Positions 10,781-21,986 of a stretch of 64,000 nt of DNA are shown here, in pieces (position 1 is the stretch's first letter; each line of letters begins with the position of its first letter). Under the pieces are notes generated by a model. The model made no database searches. It saw nothing but the letters and a program-made list of their open reading frames with translations, and was not told the DNA's origin. The stretch lies in contig NC_044978.1 in assembly GCF_008728515.1 (NCBI RefSeq), positions 148,114,262 to 148,178,261 of the forward strand, given 5' to 3'. Position numbers and translations under genes: made by a program. The DNA comes from Papio anubis (lineage: Eukaryota; Chordata; Mammalia; Primates; Cercopithecidae).

Positions 10781-11527
10781 TTAGTTTCCCAGGGCTGCTG
10801 TACCAAGTTCCACAAACTAAGTGCCTTAAAACAACAGAAATTTATCGTCTCAAATTTCTGGGGACTAGAAATCTGCAATCATCCACCCTCTGAAACTAGG
10901 GAAATCCTTCTTTGCCTCTTCCTAGCTTCTGGAGGTGGCTGGCATTCCTTGGCTAGTAGATACATCACTGCATTCTCTGCCTTTATCATCACATGCATTC
11001 TGTGTGTATGTGTACTTTTGTGTGTGTCTATGTAGGTGCATGCATGTGTGTTTTCTCCTCTTTTTTTTTTTTTTTTTGGAGATGGAGTCTCGCTTTGTCA
11101 CCCAGGCTGGAGTGCAGTGGTGCGATCTCAGCTCACTGCAAGCTCTGCCTCCCGGGTTCACATCATTCTCCTGCCTCAGCCTCCCAAGTAGCTGGGACTA
11201 CAGGCACTCTCCACCACACCCAGCTAATTTTTTGTATTTTTAGTAGAGACAAGATTTCAGAGTGTTAGCCAGGATGGTCTCGATCTCCTGACCTTGTGAT
11301 CCACCCACCTCGGCCTCCCAAAGTGCTGGGATTATAGGGATGAGCCACCACACCCAGCCCTTCTCTTATAACAAGGACACTAGTCATATGGAGTTTAGGG
11401 AGTACTAACCCAGTATGACCTCATCTTAACTAATGGAAACTGCAAAGACCCTATTTCCAAATAACATCACATTCTGAGATTCCTGGTGAACATAAATTTT
11501 GGAAGGGTACTCTTCAACCCAGTACAA
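10781..11527 (-). mobile_element. MLT1 LTR, interrupted by an Alu
   Basis: The left part has 'tgttagtttcccagggctgc', 'ccttaaaacaacagaaattt' and 'gcattccttggc'. The right part resumes with 'cttataacaaggacactag', 'tgacctcatcttaactaatg' and 'ccctatttccaaataa'. The order is the reverse complement of MLT1, split by the AluY-like element at 11061-11359. A TG-rich patch lies at 11000-11050. Confidence 0.85.
11061..11359 (-). mobile_element. AluY-like element
   Basis: A 17-base T-run is followed by a complete reverse Alu. 'gttagccaggatggtctcga' and 'tctcctgaccttgtgatcc' are AluY-type diagnostic states, unlike the 'ggccaggctggtctcgaact' of AluS. It lies inside an MLT1 LTR, so it is younger than that LTR. 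Confidence 0.92.
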
Positions 11528-13135
11528 AGCAGAACATATATACACACACAATTAAAACTGCTAGCCAATTAACTTGAGTTTTGATGCTCTAATGAGTTAG
11601 AGTTGGAAAGAAAGCCAGTAGTACTCCACTTGGGAAAGGAACTGAGCTGAAATTTTCAATGGCTCTAGGTTTTTCCAAGCCAGGAGACCTCACCTTGAGC
11701 AATGTGCTCTACTTTCTGCTGATTCTATTCTCCAACCACCTCTTTCCTACACATCCTACACACACTCACGCTCCACCGCTAACAAGGAGAAGCAAGACTT
11801 TGATGATCATCTACATCTTTATCTCCAGCACCCACAGACAAAGCATTTTGCTTGCCCTGTTTTGAAGCAGCAGGCCACTGGCCCCTTCAGTGTCCAGCAT
11901 CACAGAGGTAAGGTTGGCCAGAAGCAATGTTGGGGGACTAGAAGACCAGGGGCTCCTGGGCTACCTTGCTGTAGGAGCCCAGGAAGGTGAAAAGAGTACA
12001 ATGATGTTGGAATACAACTCCAGGAGTTGAAAACTCCCCACTCCCCTTAGTTAAGGAAGACTTACAAGAAACTAATTTACCAAGTGCCAGAAGATGTTTA
12101 CGGCCATATTTTGCCCAGCCAAGTGGTCTGCATGATTCAGTACAGGTAGAGTTCAGTCTCAGACTTACTCACACTAGGCTCAGATGTGCAAAGAAAATGT
12201 AGCATCTTAACTCTCTATAATTTTATGGTCTTTAAATGTTTCCTAACCCCCACACCACTGACTAATGAGAGATTCTGGTAAACTGAATTTTAGACCAATC
12301 TGGTAGACTCAGGCTATTCCAGTAAGCAGTCTTTTCTGAGTGAGTCAGTTTTTCCAATTTGCAGTATTCTTCCTGGTTCTCTCTAAGATGGCATCTGGGA
12401 ATGTGGAAGGAAGGTACTTTGGGCCAGTGGGGGAGAGGGAGGCCCCTCGAATTGTGCTAGTCCATAGCTGTGAGCTAGCTGGCATTTGTGGGGGTGATTG
12501 GACTGCTATTGACACAGGCTGCTTAGAGGAAGTGTCCTGCTGACGTATGCAGCTAGGGCAACTGTGGTCTGTTTTCTCCTGGCTTGGACAGGGTTCAAGA
12601 TCCTCCCGGCTGACTCAGCCCCACCTCAGCCCTCTCTGGCACTCTGGACTCTCTGGGATTCCTTTTCAGGCCCCAGTTTGGTGGACAGATCCACAACATA
12701 CCCTAGCATGGCCATTCTTCCCTGTAGGGCCGGGGCACAGGTATAGCAGGCCTCCTGAGAGCAGAGCCTGTGGCTCCATTTGTCCCAGTCTGAGTTTCTT
12801 CACCCTGTCTTTGATATTCTTAGTTACATCCTCCGGTCTGGACCAAGATAGGAGCCTGAGAAAGATGCAAAGGAGGTACAGCATTGCTGGACTGCCCTGG
12901 CTGGCTCTACTCCCAGCATCATGGGAGAGGTCAGAGACTGGAGATGGAGTAAAGGTTTAGATGAAAAAAGAAAGCAGCAAGAATCTTAAGAGAAAGTCAC
13001 TTTGTCTCCACCCCATCCCTAGTATTACTGTTTGAATATGTACTCCGTAATATTGGGCATGGAGAAAAGACAAATTATGGCAGTAAAAAGACAAATCAGA
13101 AATTAAGCTCTGAACTCCAGAATATGATGGGCATA
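11528..13135. other. Gene-free stretch with a GC-richer block at 12380-12960
   Basis: No gene is supported. The block 12380-12960 is GC-richer than its surroundings and holds a 137-codon plus-strand frame (12547-12960) starting at a Met with poor start context. Composition (many W, P, S; no recognisable domain) and competing frames on both strands suggest chance or an unrecognised eroded LTR. Confidence 0.3.
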
Positions 13136-13139
13136 TTCT

Positions 13140-13705
13140 GAATCTGTACTGCCCACCATGGCAGCCACTAGCCACATGTGGTTATTGAGCATTGGAAACT
13201 CCCCAGTCACATATATTGCGACTGGTGTTACTCAAGACTGAAATTTTGAATTTTATTTAATTTTAATTAATTTAAAGTTAAATTTAAATAACTGCATGCG
13301 GGCGGGGTATGGTGGTTCATGCCTATAATCCCAGTGCTTTGGGAAGCCAAGTTGGGAGGATCTCTTGAGACCAGAAGTTCAAGAGTAGCCTGGGCAACAT
13401 GGCAAAACCTCATCTCTACAAAAAGTACAAAAAGCTAGCCTGGTGTGGTTGTGTGTGCCTGTGGTCCCAGCTAGGAGGCTGAGACAAGAGGATTGCTTGA
13501 GCCCAGGAGTTCAAGGCTGCAGTGAGCTATGATCATGCCACCTGCACTCCAACTTGGGTGATTGATTTATATTGATTATATGATTTATATTTATAATAAA
13601 GTCATGTAGTGAGACCTTGTCTTTAAAATAATAATAATAATAACTTTTTAAAGGACATGTGGATAGTGGCTACCATATTTGACAGTTCGGTTCTATACAT
13701 TAACC
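13140..13705. mobile_element. hAT-type non-autonomous DNA transposon, split by AluJ
   Basis: The left end 'gccactagccacatgtggtt' and right end 'atgtggatagtggctaccat' are inverted copies (agccacta-ccacatgt). Between them, 'attttatttaattttaatta' is the characteristic AT-rich core. Removing the Alu at 13299-13642 leaves an element of about 210 bp. MER-type name not asserted. Confidence 0.75.
13299..13642 (+). mobile_element. AluJ-like element with AT-rich internal insert
   Basis: A forward Alu with old-Alu states ('gaggctgagacaagaggatt', 'gcttgagcccaggagttc'). Between 'ccaacttgggtg' and 'gtgagaccttgtc', where a normal Alu has about 6 bases, it carries about 48 bases at 13561-13608. These contain three near copies of tgatttatat. 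The tail is (AAT)n at 13625-13642. Confidence 0.88.
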
Positions 13706-13773
13706 TTTTACGTGCCCTGTTTTGGTGATCTAGTAAGGCCCACAGACACCTCCTCAGATTGTGAGATTTTAAA

Positions 13774-14070
13774 TTATTATTATTATTATTTTGCGGGGAG
13801 GAGGTCTCACTCTGTCACCCAGGTTGGAGTGCAGTGGTGCAGTCACGGCTCACTGAAACCACTGCCTCCCAGGCTCATGCAATCCTCTCACCTCAGCCTC
13901 CTAGCTGGGACCACAGGCACATGCAATCACACCAGGCTAGCTTTTTGTATTTTTTGTAGAGATGAGGTTTTGCCATGTTGCCCAGGCTGCTCTTGAACTC
14001 CTGACCTTACGCAATCTACCTTGGCCTCCCAAAGTACTGGGATTACAAGCATGAGCCACTGCACCCAGCC
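13774..14070 (-). mobile_element. AluJ-like element
   Basis: After an (ATT)n tail, the reverse Alu runs from 'ggtctcactctgtcacccag' to 'gagccactgcacccagcc'. 'ttgcccaggctgctcttgaa' is an old-Alu state. Confidence 0.92.
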
Positions 14071-14077
14071 AGATCAA

Positions 14078-14520
14078 TGTTTTTAAGTGCATAAAATAAA
14101 ATATATAGGATTACAATGGAAATCAATTAATTTAATATTTGTGTTATTCTTTAGTTTTTAATTAGATTTTTAAAATTAATTAGAAAGTTCATATGGTATA
14201 GTACTCTATGTTGTTCTTTATTAATGTATTAAATATCAATCTATCTGTGAACCTAATAACTATCACAGTTTTGAAGTAGCAATGAATATAAATGGTATCT
14301 TGACATATCTGATGCATATCATGATGTAATGTGAAAATGCCTATGATTGACATTGATAATAAAGTTATGTATACTGGTAATACTACTGTGTTTTAGGTTC
14401 AGTTAGGAATTAGTGAAATAAACTTGTGATTTTTTTTTTCCCCCATCTACGTTCACAAGGTCCCTGGATTCTCTTCACAGATTGGGGGTACATGGACCCA
14501 GGTTAAAAAGCCCCACTCTA
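14078..14520. mobile_element. hAT-like DNA transposon fragment
   Basis: 'tgcataaaataaaatatata', 'cataggattacaatgg'-like text, 'ttttgaagtagcaatgaata' and the terminal 'ggacccaggttaaaaagccc' follow a known human MER/Charlie-like element whose end reads GGTTAAGAAC. The subfamily is not named. Confidence 0.6.
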
Positions 14521-14549
14521 GATTTTTGTAAATAAGACAGGTTGATGAA

Positions 14550-15600
14550 TAAAGTTAATTCCTTCTAGAAATATGTATGGAATGCCTACTACATGCCAGG
14601 TACTGATCTAGACACTTGGGCTGCAGCATGAATAAGAGAGACAAAGTTGGAGTTTTCAAAAAGTTCGTATTTTAGTGGAGGAGGACAATAAATCAACATT
14701 CAGTAGTTTCAAATGGTAGTAAATACTGTGAAGAAAATATAATAGAGAGATCTAATAGAAAGTAACTGGAGAGAAAGTGGCAATTTTAAATTGGGTGATG
14801 AGCAAGGCCTCTCCAGGAGGCCATTTGAGTTGAGGCTTGATTGAAAGATGGAGCCAGCCTCGCACAATCTGGAGGCAGCACCTTCTGAGCACAGAAGGCC
14901 CTGTAGCTAAAGACCCTGTAGCTAAAAGGGGTGGGTGTGATTGGAACAGGATAATGGACAGAGGGAGCACTGTAGAAGATTGAGGTCAGAGAGGTGGGAT
15001 GGGGTGGCAGGGGGAGGCCAGGTCAGGGCTGGAGCACTGAGTTTGTAAGTAGTCATCATAGACAGCTGAGAATTTAGATTCTATTCTAAATCCACTTAGA
15101 GTCAAAGGTGGATTACATGACGCTCTTGGTAAAGGATGGATTAAATGGGGAAGTGGAAGCAGGGAGTTCATGCAGAGCCTGATGTAGTAGTGCAAGTGTG
15201 ATAGTGGCTGGTAACTCAGGAGGGCAAAATGCAGAAGGAGAAAAGTGAATGAATTTAGAGAATCTTTTCAAATAGGACTTATTAGCCACAGGCAGGGAGC
15301 ATGAAGCCCCAACCTGACTCAGGGCAGTGTGAATTTTTCAAATGAAAGAGTGGTGGGGGAGGCAGATTTGGGGGCAGAGTGAAGATTTCTGTTTTGGTTT
15401 AATTAATGTCTTTTAGGTATTAAAGGGGAGAGGTTTGAATCTATAAATCTGAAGTTTAGCAGAGAGGTAAAGGCTGGTGCTATAAATGTTACATTCACCA
15501 TCATCAAGATGGTATTGAAGCCAGGAGACTGAGAAACATCAACTAATAACAGTGTTGTACAGAAAAGAAAAGGGTGGGTCTGAACCCTAGGGAAACTGAG
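14550..15600 (-). mobile_element. Long L2 LINE fragment (~1 kb)
   Basis: The reverse complement of the L2 3' kilobase is seen in order: 'cctactacatgccaggtact', 'caaggcctctccaggaggcc', 'tttgagttgaggcttgattg', 'gtggaagcagggagttc', and 'gaagccaggagactgagaaa'. It is one of the longest L2 remnants in the window and non-coding. Confidence 0.8.
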
Positions 15601-16080
15601 TATTTAGGATTCATTTTTTGATTATTTACTGTGCACCTATTATTGGTCCAGACTTTCTGCTTCCAAAGGAAGTGCACCATTCTCCAACTAAAAACAGCTC
15701 TTCTACTGATCTGGTAAATTGACTGTGGGTTAAGATTATGACCCCTACAAAGACCTCTAGTAAAGTATAATTGTACTTTTGCAAGGATCCATTACCAAAT
15801 ATTTCCATAACTAACATCACAATGAGCCCTCCCAGGCATTTGTCTTTTCTTTTGTTGTTGATTCCAGTATCTGAATCTCCTTCCTACATTTGAAGATTTC
15901 CCCCACTTTATGAGTCCCACCTTGCTCTGTAGATTTCCTGGGGAGCTATCTTAGGGAGTGATCTGAGGCTTTGTTTCTCAGAACACATTCTCCACGCCTG
16001 GCTTACTGGCCTTCCTAGAGATCGTATGAGCTACTTATTATCCTTTAATAAATTCCTTTTCTGCTAAACCAGTGTTGATG
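15601..16080. other. Unassigned; right end LTR-like
   Basis: No gene. 'cctttaataaattccttttc' near 16041 resembles the polyadenylation-signal region of some mammalian LTRs, but the body could not be placed in a family. Confidence 0.3.
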
Positions 16081-16345
16081 TTTGGGTTTCCCAGGAAACA
16101 GACTCCCAGACAGAAATTTGTGTGCAAGGAGGTTTTGCGGGGAGTGTCCTCTGGATCAGCATCTGTCCCCTGGATCACAGGGCAAGGGGTGCAGGAGAGG
16201 GCAGAGAGAGAACTTGAACTGTGATGACATTCCAGTAGAATCCTCATCTGATACCATGAGGAGCTCAAGAGCTGGAGGGCCCTTTAGGGGGCTGGGGTAT
16301 TTGTATCCCTTCTCTTATCCCTAGTCATTGAATACAGGCTACCCC
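16081..16345. repeat. Unclassified old interspersed repeat
   Basis: 'tttcccaggaaacagactcc' and 'gtgcaaggaggttttgcgg' resemble a recurrent human repeat that also seems present at 33786-34080 ('ggtggtttacttgggaagtg', 'atcccaggaagtaggcatga'). The family is not identified. Confidence 0.4.
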
Positions 16346-16561
16346 AAAAAGAGGGCATGCCCTTGGATGAGATGACTTTCTTAGGCTAAGAGCCACATCA
16401 GGCCAGGAATACAGCTGAGACCTATCATCCACTTGCACTCTCAGTCTCCACAACAAGCTTTACAGTTTACAAATCCATTCTTCCCCTGGATTCTAGCAAT
16501 AATCCAATCACTTTCTTCATAGTTTGAATGAGAAACTGAGGCTCAGAAATAATAAATGAAC

Positions 16562-16785
16562 ACCTAGAACAAGCTTGTCCAACCCATGGCCCACAGGCCA
16601 TATGCAGCCCAGGATGGCTTTGCATGCTGCCCAACACAAATTTGTAAATGTTCTTAAAACATTATGAGGTCTTTTTTGCTCATCAACTATCATTAATGTT
16701 ACTGTATTTTATGTGTGGCCCAAGGCAATTCTTCTTCTTCCAGTGTGGCTCAGGAAAGCCAAAAGGTTGGACTCCCCAAAAGCAA
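16562..16785. mobile_element. DNA-transposon fragment (hAT/MER type)
   Basis: 'cttgtccaacccatggccca', 'cccaacacaaatttgtaaat', 'tgtggcccaaggcaattctt' and 'cagtgtggctcaggaaagcc' are the hallmark segments of a common human non-autonomous DNA element. A right-end 'ggttggactcccca' mirrors the left 'ttgtccaaccc'. Confidence 0.65.
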
Positions 16786-17375
16786 CCCAAGTGGCACACT
16801 AGATATTACTGACAGTAAACATCCACTCCTACCCTCCTAGCATCTGGAAGGAAGCCAGGGTTCTGAGTGAGATTTCAGTTCTGCCAGTGAAATGCCTTTG
16901 ATCTAGAAAGAGGTAGAGGTGAAATGCAAACCCTCGTCTTATGATTCCAAATGCTGCTTCTTTGCCTGCACCATATTGAACATTGTTGTAGAGAACAAAC
17001 AAACCTTTGAGATGGGCAAGCCATCCAAGAGCCTGAGTAGGGCCTGGGCAGTTCAAAAATCTTGAGCCATATTACTTTTGGATCTTTCTTCAGGGATTCT
17101 TAGAATTCGGGACAATGAATTCCAGTTGGAGCCACCATTTGTGAAGGAATTTCACCTCATCCTCCTATGGGAAAAAGAAAAAAAAAAAAAGCCACTAAAC
17201 AGCAACCAAAGTGCCATAGTAGATATTATCTGTTGACAGTAGACATCTACTCCTACCCTCATTTGTGTTTCCTCCAAGGGTCTGGAAGGCAGCCTGGGTT
17301 CTGGGTGAGATTTAAATTCTGCCAGTGAAATGCACTTTCATGCTATTTGGAAGGCAGAGGAGAGGTGGAGACTGT
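16786..17375 (+). repeat. Local direct duplication, two copies ~410 bp apart
   Basis: Copy 1 (16786-16925) and copy 2 (17190-17370) share 'gtagacatctactcctaccc'-type text, 'tctggaaggcagcctgggtt' against 'atctggaaggaagccagggt', and 'ctgccagtgaaatgc'. Copy 2 has about 17 extra bases after 'cctaccctc'. Both may belong to one unrecognised repeat. Confidence 0.7.
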
Positions 17376-18850
17376 TTTCCCACAGCTGTGACAGCAGACA
17401 AGAATGTGCCAACAAAAGCAAGTAGCAACAACTGGGCTCTGCACTCCACTCCCTGGTCACCAGTGTCTGGAGCAGAGGTGGCAGGAGCTCAGGTTTTCTG
17501 ACGTCTAGCTTATAGCAACAGTGGTTGATCTTGAAACCAAAAGACCAGAAGCTGATTTTTACTACTCCTTCTCTTCTAAAATGTGGTGAGCACTGAATTT
17601 CCTAGATGACGCCAATCTCTTTCTGCTTGAAATATTATATTTGTAATGGTTTTCTTTTTTCTATGCTGAACCTGAGATAGCACCCCAAGCGTGAAGCCAG
17701 AGTCAGTGACTCCTCTTTCCACACCCAGACATGATATCACCAGAAGGAAAATGCTCTTTACCCAGAGAGCAACATGGAGAGGACCGTAAAACAAACTGGA
17801 TCTCAAAGTGCTGAGATGACTCCTCCAGGGAAACTAGTGACTGTCGACCACGGGGGACTGCTTCTTAAAGTAGGTGGGATGAGAGCCTTGTCTTGCTGTG
17901 TGGATTGTAATACTCAACCTTTACCACCATGCACTTAGTCCCAGCACAGACCTATCTTCTACCTTTTTCATCCAGCATCCTAATGTCATAGAGAGGGAAT
18001 GCATAAAATCTCACCAGGACACTTGCTGACCCACCATGTTGACAAGATGCCTCACTAATAGAGCAGAGGCACAAGAACCGATGACCATGGCATGGAGCCA
18101 AGTGTCAGCTAAAGTCGGAGACAGCAAAAGGAGTGTAAACAAAGGAAGAACACTTTACAGTCATCATGAATCCCACACCCAAAAATGCAGACAGGCAGTG
18201 GACTTTTGGAAATGGAGTCTCTCAGATTTGTAGCCATCAAAAACAAAAAGGCTTTTTAAACAAAGATGTCATTTTACAGAGGCGGAAAGAGCCAATACTG
18301 CAAAGAGTCTTTAGCCCTGCAAATTCAAGCATGAAATGGATATTCAAGGATAGCTTGCCCACAAATGCAGAAGCTGGGACACAGAAGATGCATAAAATAC
18401 ACAAAATGCATCTTGAATGAAATAAAGTGTAAGAAAGAATCCAGAGAATGTGCAACCACCTTCGTTTTTAACAAGAATCACTATAATCTCCAGTTTCTAC
18501 TTCATAAGGCTGTTTCCATGTTCCAGGCAACAGCTGGTCCCACTTTATTGCTGTGGTACAATGAGTTCTAGTAAATCCTGTGTAATAGATGTATTCATAT
18601 GCTCCGTCCTTTTAACAATATTCTTAATTAGGGTGCTATCCTTTTAAGCAAAGCATTTATATAGTTATTTTATTGCATTTGAATACAGTGTTAGCTTCAA
18701 TAGACTTAATATAAGTTTATGGGTTTTTTAAAAATTGCTTTACAATGAGGGGAATTTATTTTATCCTCAGTGTGGGGTTATTCCCATGGACATTTAAGAG
18801 CCTTTGGTAGAGGTTTATGAATCACTATGGAGGAGGAAGGATCCTAAAGA
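17376..18850. other. Gene-free, unrecognised sequence
   Basis: No gene is supported. Frames of 65-84 codons at 18036-18571 overlap each other in several frames. An ERV internal remnant is possible at about 17990-18140 ('gctgacccaccatgttgac') but I could not confirm it. Confidence 0.3.
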
Positions 18851-18852
18851 TG

Positions 18853-19010
18853 TGGTAGATGGTGGTGGTTCTACCACTTACCTTAACTTCCGAGAACCTC
18901 AACTTTCACATCCATAAAACAGAATCAGTATATTCCTTGCCTGCTTCATGGATAAATTGTGAACATCAAATAAGCTATTATAAATGAAAGGGCTTTACAA
19001 GGCATCGAGA
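18853..19010 (+). repeat. MIR SINE fragment
   Basis: 'ttctaccacttaccttaact', 'acctcaactttcacatccat' and 'aaaacagaatcagtat' followed by 'ggctttacaaggcatcga' give the forward MIR order. Confidence 0.65.
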
Positions 19011-19655
19011 GTTATGTGCATTTCAGGGGCTATTACTTCTCCCATGGAAGCTCCCCCGTCCTCAGTCCTACGAGGAGATGGTGCTGGTGCATGGGTTTTA
19101 GGGTAGACTTGAACTTTCAGGATGCATGGACAGAGGAGAGCAGAGAGAGCCTGGATTGTTTAAGATGCCGGGGGTACGCAGAAAGGAGAGCCTCAGGCAT
19201 TGTGGAAGTAAGGGCAGAGGGCCAGGAACAACAGAGGACAGATGTGGAGTTAATTAGGTGTTAGCTATGGGTACCTGCTGACATTCTGGTACCTAAGACT
19301 GGGTCTCCTCTTCATGACCAACAACCACCAAGTTATTTTCCAGGCCTCCACCTAGTCAGTGTCACTCAAAACCTCGTTCTCTCTTTTATTAGAGTTCAGA
19401 CAAACAATTCTTCACTTAAGCAACTGAATGCTCTGGATTATCCTCCATGTACCCTAGAGCACTAGGATTCCATTTACTGGGGTTAAATGTACTAATCCCC
19501 ACTTAAATGTAGATAAAATGGAACATAGCCAATATCAGGTTTCAGCTACCCATGCACAACACAGTTAGACATATCCTCAACAGTATAATTTTCAAATGTG
19601 AATGACAAAGATTTATGAAGTAGGCCCTAATGTCTTTCAAATGATACTACATCAC
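19011..19655. other. Unassigned sequence
   Basis: No gene or repeat was recognised. 19040-19260 is GC-richer with an 82-codon plus frame that lacks any recognisable motif. Confidence 0.3.
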
Positions 19656-19970
19656 CTTTATTTTCTTTTTCTTTTTTTTTTTCTTTTGAGACAGAGTCTT
19701 ACTCTGTCACCCAGGCTAGAGTGTAGTGGCACAATCTTGACTTACTGCAACCTCCACCTCCCGGGTTCAAGTGATTCTCCTGCCTCAGCCTCCCAAGTAG
19801 CTGAGACTACAGGTGCCCACCACCACTCCTGGCTAATTTTTTGTATTTTAATAGAGACAGGGTTTCAGCATGTTTGCCAGGTTGGTCTCCATCTCCTGGC
19901 CTCAGGTGATCCGCCTGCCTCGACCTGCCAAAGTATTGAGATTACAGGCATGAGCCTCCGCAACTGGCCT
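19656..19970 (-). mobile_element. AluS-like element
   Basis: A T-rich tail with interspersed C (19662-19688) precedes a complete reverse Alu ending 'tgagcctccgcaactggcc'. It has several private substitutions, e.g. 'cagcatgtttgccaggttgg'. Confidence 0.92.
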
Positions 19971-20244
19971 GCATTACTTTTTTTATCGTTGTGCATCACA
20001 GAACCAAAGGAGTGTTAATCACCTTTCAAATCATGTCATGAAATCCATTATGTTGTCCACCATACATTCAATAAGAAAATTCAATTATGACATGCCCAGC
20101 TGTTTTATCCAATTATTTTAAAATATATTAACGTTTTAGTTTATTATCAAGTATATAGGCTGAGAGGCAGTCGTAATAGAGTAAAAAGACCACTGTACTT
20201 CGAGGCAGAAAACACAGGTTTTGTAGGGGAGTGAAAAAATTCTC

Positions 20245-20984
20245 TCTTTTAGGTTCCTTGGCTGGGTTACAAATTAAATGGACATATGACAGATTAACAG
20301 AAGGAAAATCATGTTTAATTATGTGCATACCCACAGGAGTTCTACAGACTATGTCTCAAAGAAGGGTCAGATGATTGATGTTTACATAACATCCAAAACT
20401 ATAGAAAAGAATAGAGGCTTGAGGCTTCTAGCGGGTAGTGGAGACACAAGGAATGAGGTTCCTTGGCTGGGCTACAAATTAAATTGACATATTGACAGAA
20501 GGAAAACCATAGTTAATTACATACATACACATGGGAGTTCTACAAAATATGAGTTTTAAAGAGGGATCAGATGATTGCAGCTTATATAGTATCCAGAGCT
20601 ACAGAAAGGAATAGAGGCTTGGGGCTTCTAGTGGATGGTGGAGACACAAGGAATGGGAAGGTGAGGGGAGGAAATATAAGGTGAATAAAGCTTGTCTTGT
20701 TGTGCAGGTTACAAGACTCTGCACCCCTCAGAAGAATAGGCTATCGTCAGGGCATGGAGTTAATCTGTAGTCTGTTCTCTAGTGATCGAAATTCATCTTC
20801 CCTGGTTGATAAGATTCCCAAGGAGAGGAAATAACGATTGCATTCCTTTTGGAGGATCCGTCTTTAGGCGGATAAGGGGAGCTCAGAGAAGACCTCTGCC
20901 TGCACTACTGTTCTCCAAGTGCCCTCCAGTTCAAAGTAATCAGCATACCAAAATGTATTTTGTGGTGGCGTTTCCTGACCTCCT
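20245..20984 (+). repeat. Old repeat containing a 205-bp tandem duplication
   Basis: Two head-to-tail copies each begin 'aggttccttggctggg' and end 'ggagacacaaggaatg': 20250-20456 and 20457-20657. The copies differ at roughly one base in seven with small gaps. Only copy 2 continues into 'ggttacaagactctgcaccc' and on to about 20980, so copy 1 looks like the duplicated front. The whole looks like an interspersed repeat that I cannot name. Confidence 0.7.
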
Positions 20985-21160
20985 TCGGTTTGAATCTGAT
21001 TTTAACATGCTGGAGAAATTTGAGCAAGTTACTCTATCCCACTGGGCCTCGGTTTGCCAAACTCTTAAAATGGGGATGATATTATCTACCTCACAGAGTA
21101 AGGATCAGATTTGATAATGTGGATGAAAAAGTTTGGGAAAAATTAATGTTAGGGCCTTAC
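20985..21160 (+). repeat. MIR SINE fragment
   Basis: 'gagcaagttactctatccca', 'tgggcctcggtttgcc' and 'aaaatggggatgatattatc' then 'tacctcaca' follow the forward MIR closely. Confidence 0.8.
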
Positions 21161-21465
21161 TTTATTGATTATGTGTTACGGTCACAGATACATGTCTTCA
21201 TTTATTGGTATCTCATTGATACTGTAAACTCTCAACTATATTCTTCCACAAATACTGATTCACAAACTTCTTAGCTGCAGATCAAGGGAGCTAGAAGCTG
21301 ACTTTCCCTTCTTGGCATCTCTCTCCTTCTCTTTAGTTTTAATATTTAATTTAATCGTGGCCATGCCCTTCTTGGCTGACCTCACAGTTAAAGATCAAAG
21401 CACGGAGGAGTCTCATTGCCAGTTTCAAGTCCGTCTAACTGCTATCCAGATAAAGAAGCTTTTAT
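21161..21465. other. Unassigned sequence
   Basis: No gene or repeat was recognised. Confidence 0.3.
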
Positions 21466-21650
21466 TTATTTTTTTCCACCTAATTTTAGAGATGGGGTCT
21501 CACTCTGTCGCCCTACTGGAGTACAGTGGCTATACACAGGCTCAATCACAGCACACTACAGCCTCCAACTCCTCAGCTCAAGTGATCCTCCCACCTCAGC
21601 CTCTGGAATAGCTGGGATTACAGGTGTTTGCCATTGTGCCAGGTTTAGAC
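21466..21650 (-). mobile_element. FLAM-like free left Alu monomer (7SL-derived)
   Basis: Only one monomer is present. Read on the minus strand, 'gagcctgtgtatagccactg' precedes 'tactccag'. This corresponds to the 7SL RNA segment CGCCTGTGAATAGCCACTGCACTCCAG, which FLAM_A keeps and dimeric Alus have lost. The reverse start 'gagatggggtctcactctgt' and end 'gtttgccattgtgcc' fit a monomer. It pre-dates dimeric Alus. Confidence 0.75.
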
Positions 21651-21986
21651 ACTTTAATATTCTCCAATACAACCCTGAGAATGTACACCGCAGTAAGAGT
21701 AAAAGAAAATGTGGACAGTCTTGGACCTCTGAGTGAATGAAGAGGAGTGTGCAAGGCCTAAGGCAAAATGTCAAGGCCAAATGATGCCCCATTTCACAGT
21801 CATATGATTCTGCAGCCTCTTTGTCTACGTAAGTCCAAAGCTGAATACCAAGATGTTTCTTTAATCCAATGCAAGGTGAAGGAAATGCTAACATGAAAGA
21901 TAAGTAGAAAACAATGTGAAAACATATTTTCTATCAGATGAAACCCTCTTCTGGCTGATCATCTGCTGAGGCTTGTGGGGGGCCTA
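21651..21986. other. Unassigned sequence
   Basis: No gene was recognised. An open minus frame crosses from here into the FLAM, which argues against coding. Confidence 0.3.

Noticed and set aside
10935..11268. Plus-strand frames of 91-102 codons as coding
   Set aside because: They run through the reverse AluY and its T-run; the peptide is the usual Alu reverse translation.
12547..12960. 137-codon plus frame as an exon
   Set aside because: Poor start context, W/P/S-rich composition and open opposite-strand frames suggest chance in GC-rich DNA.
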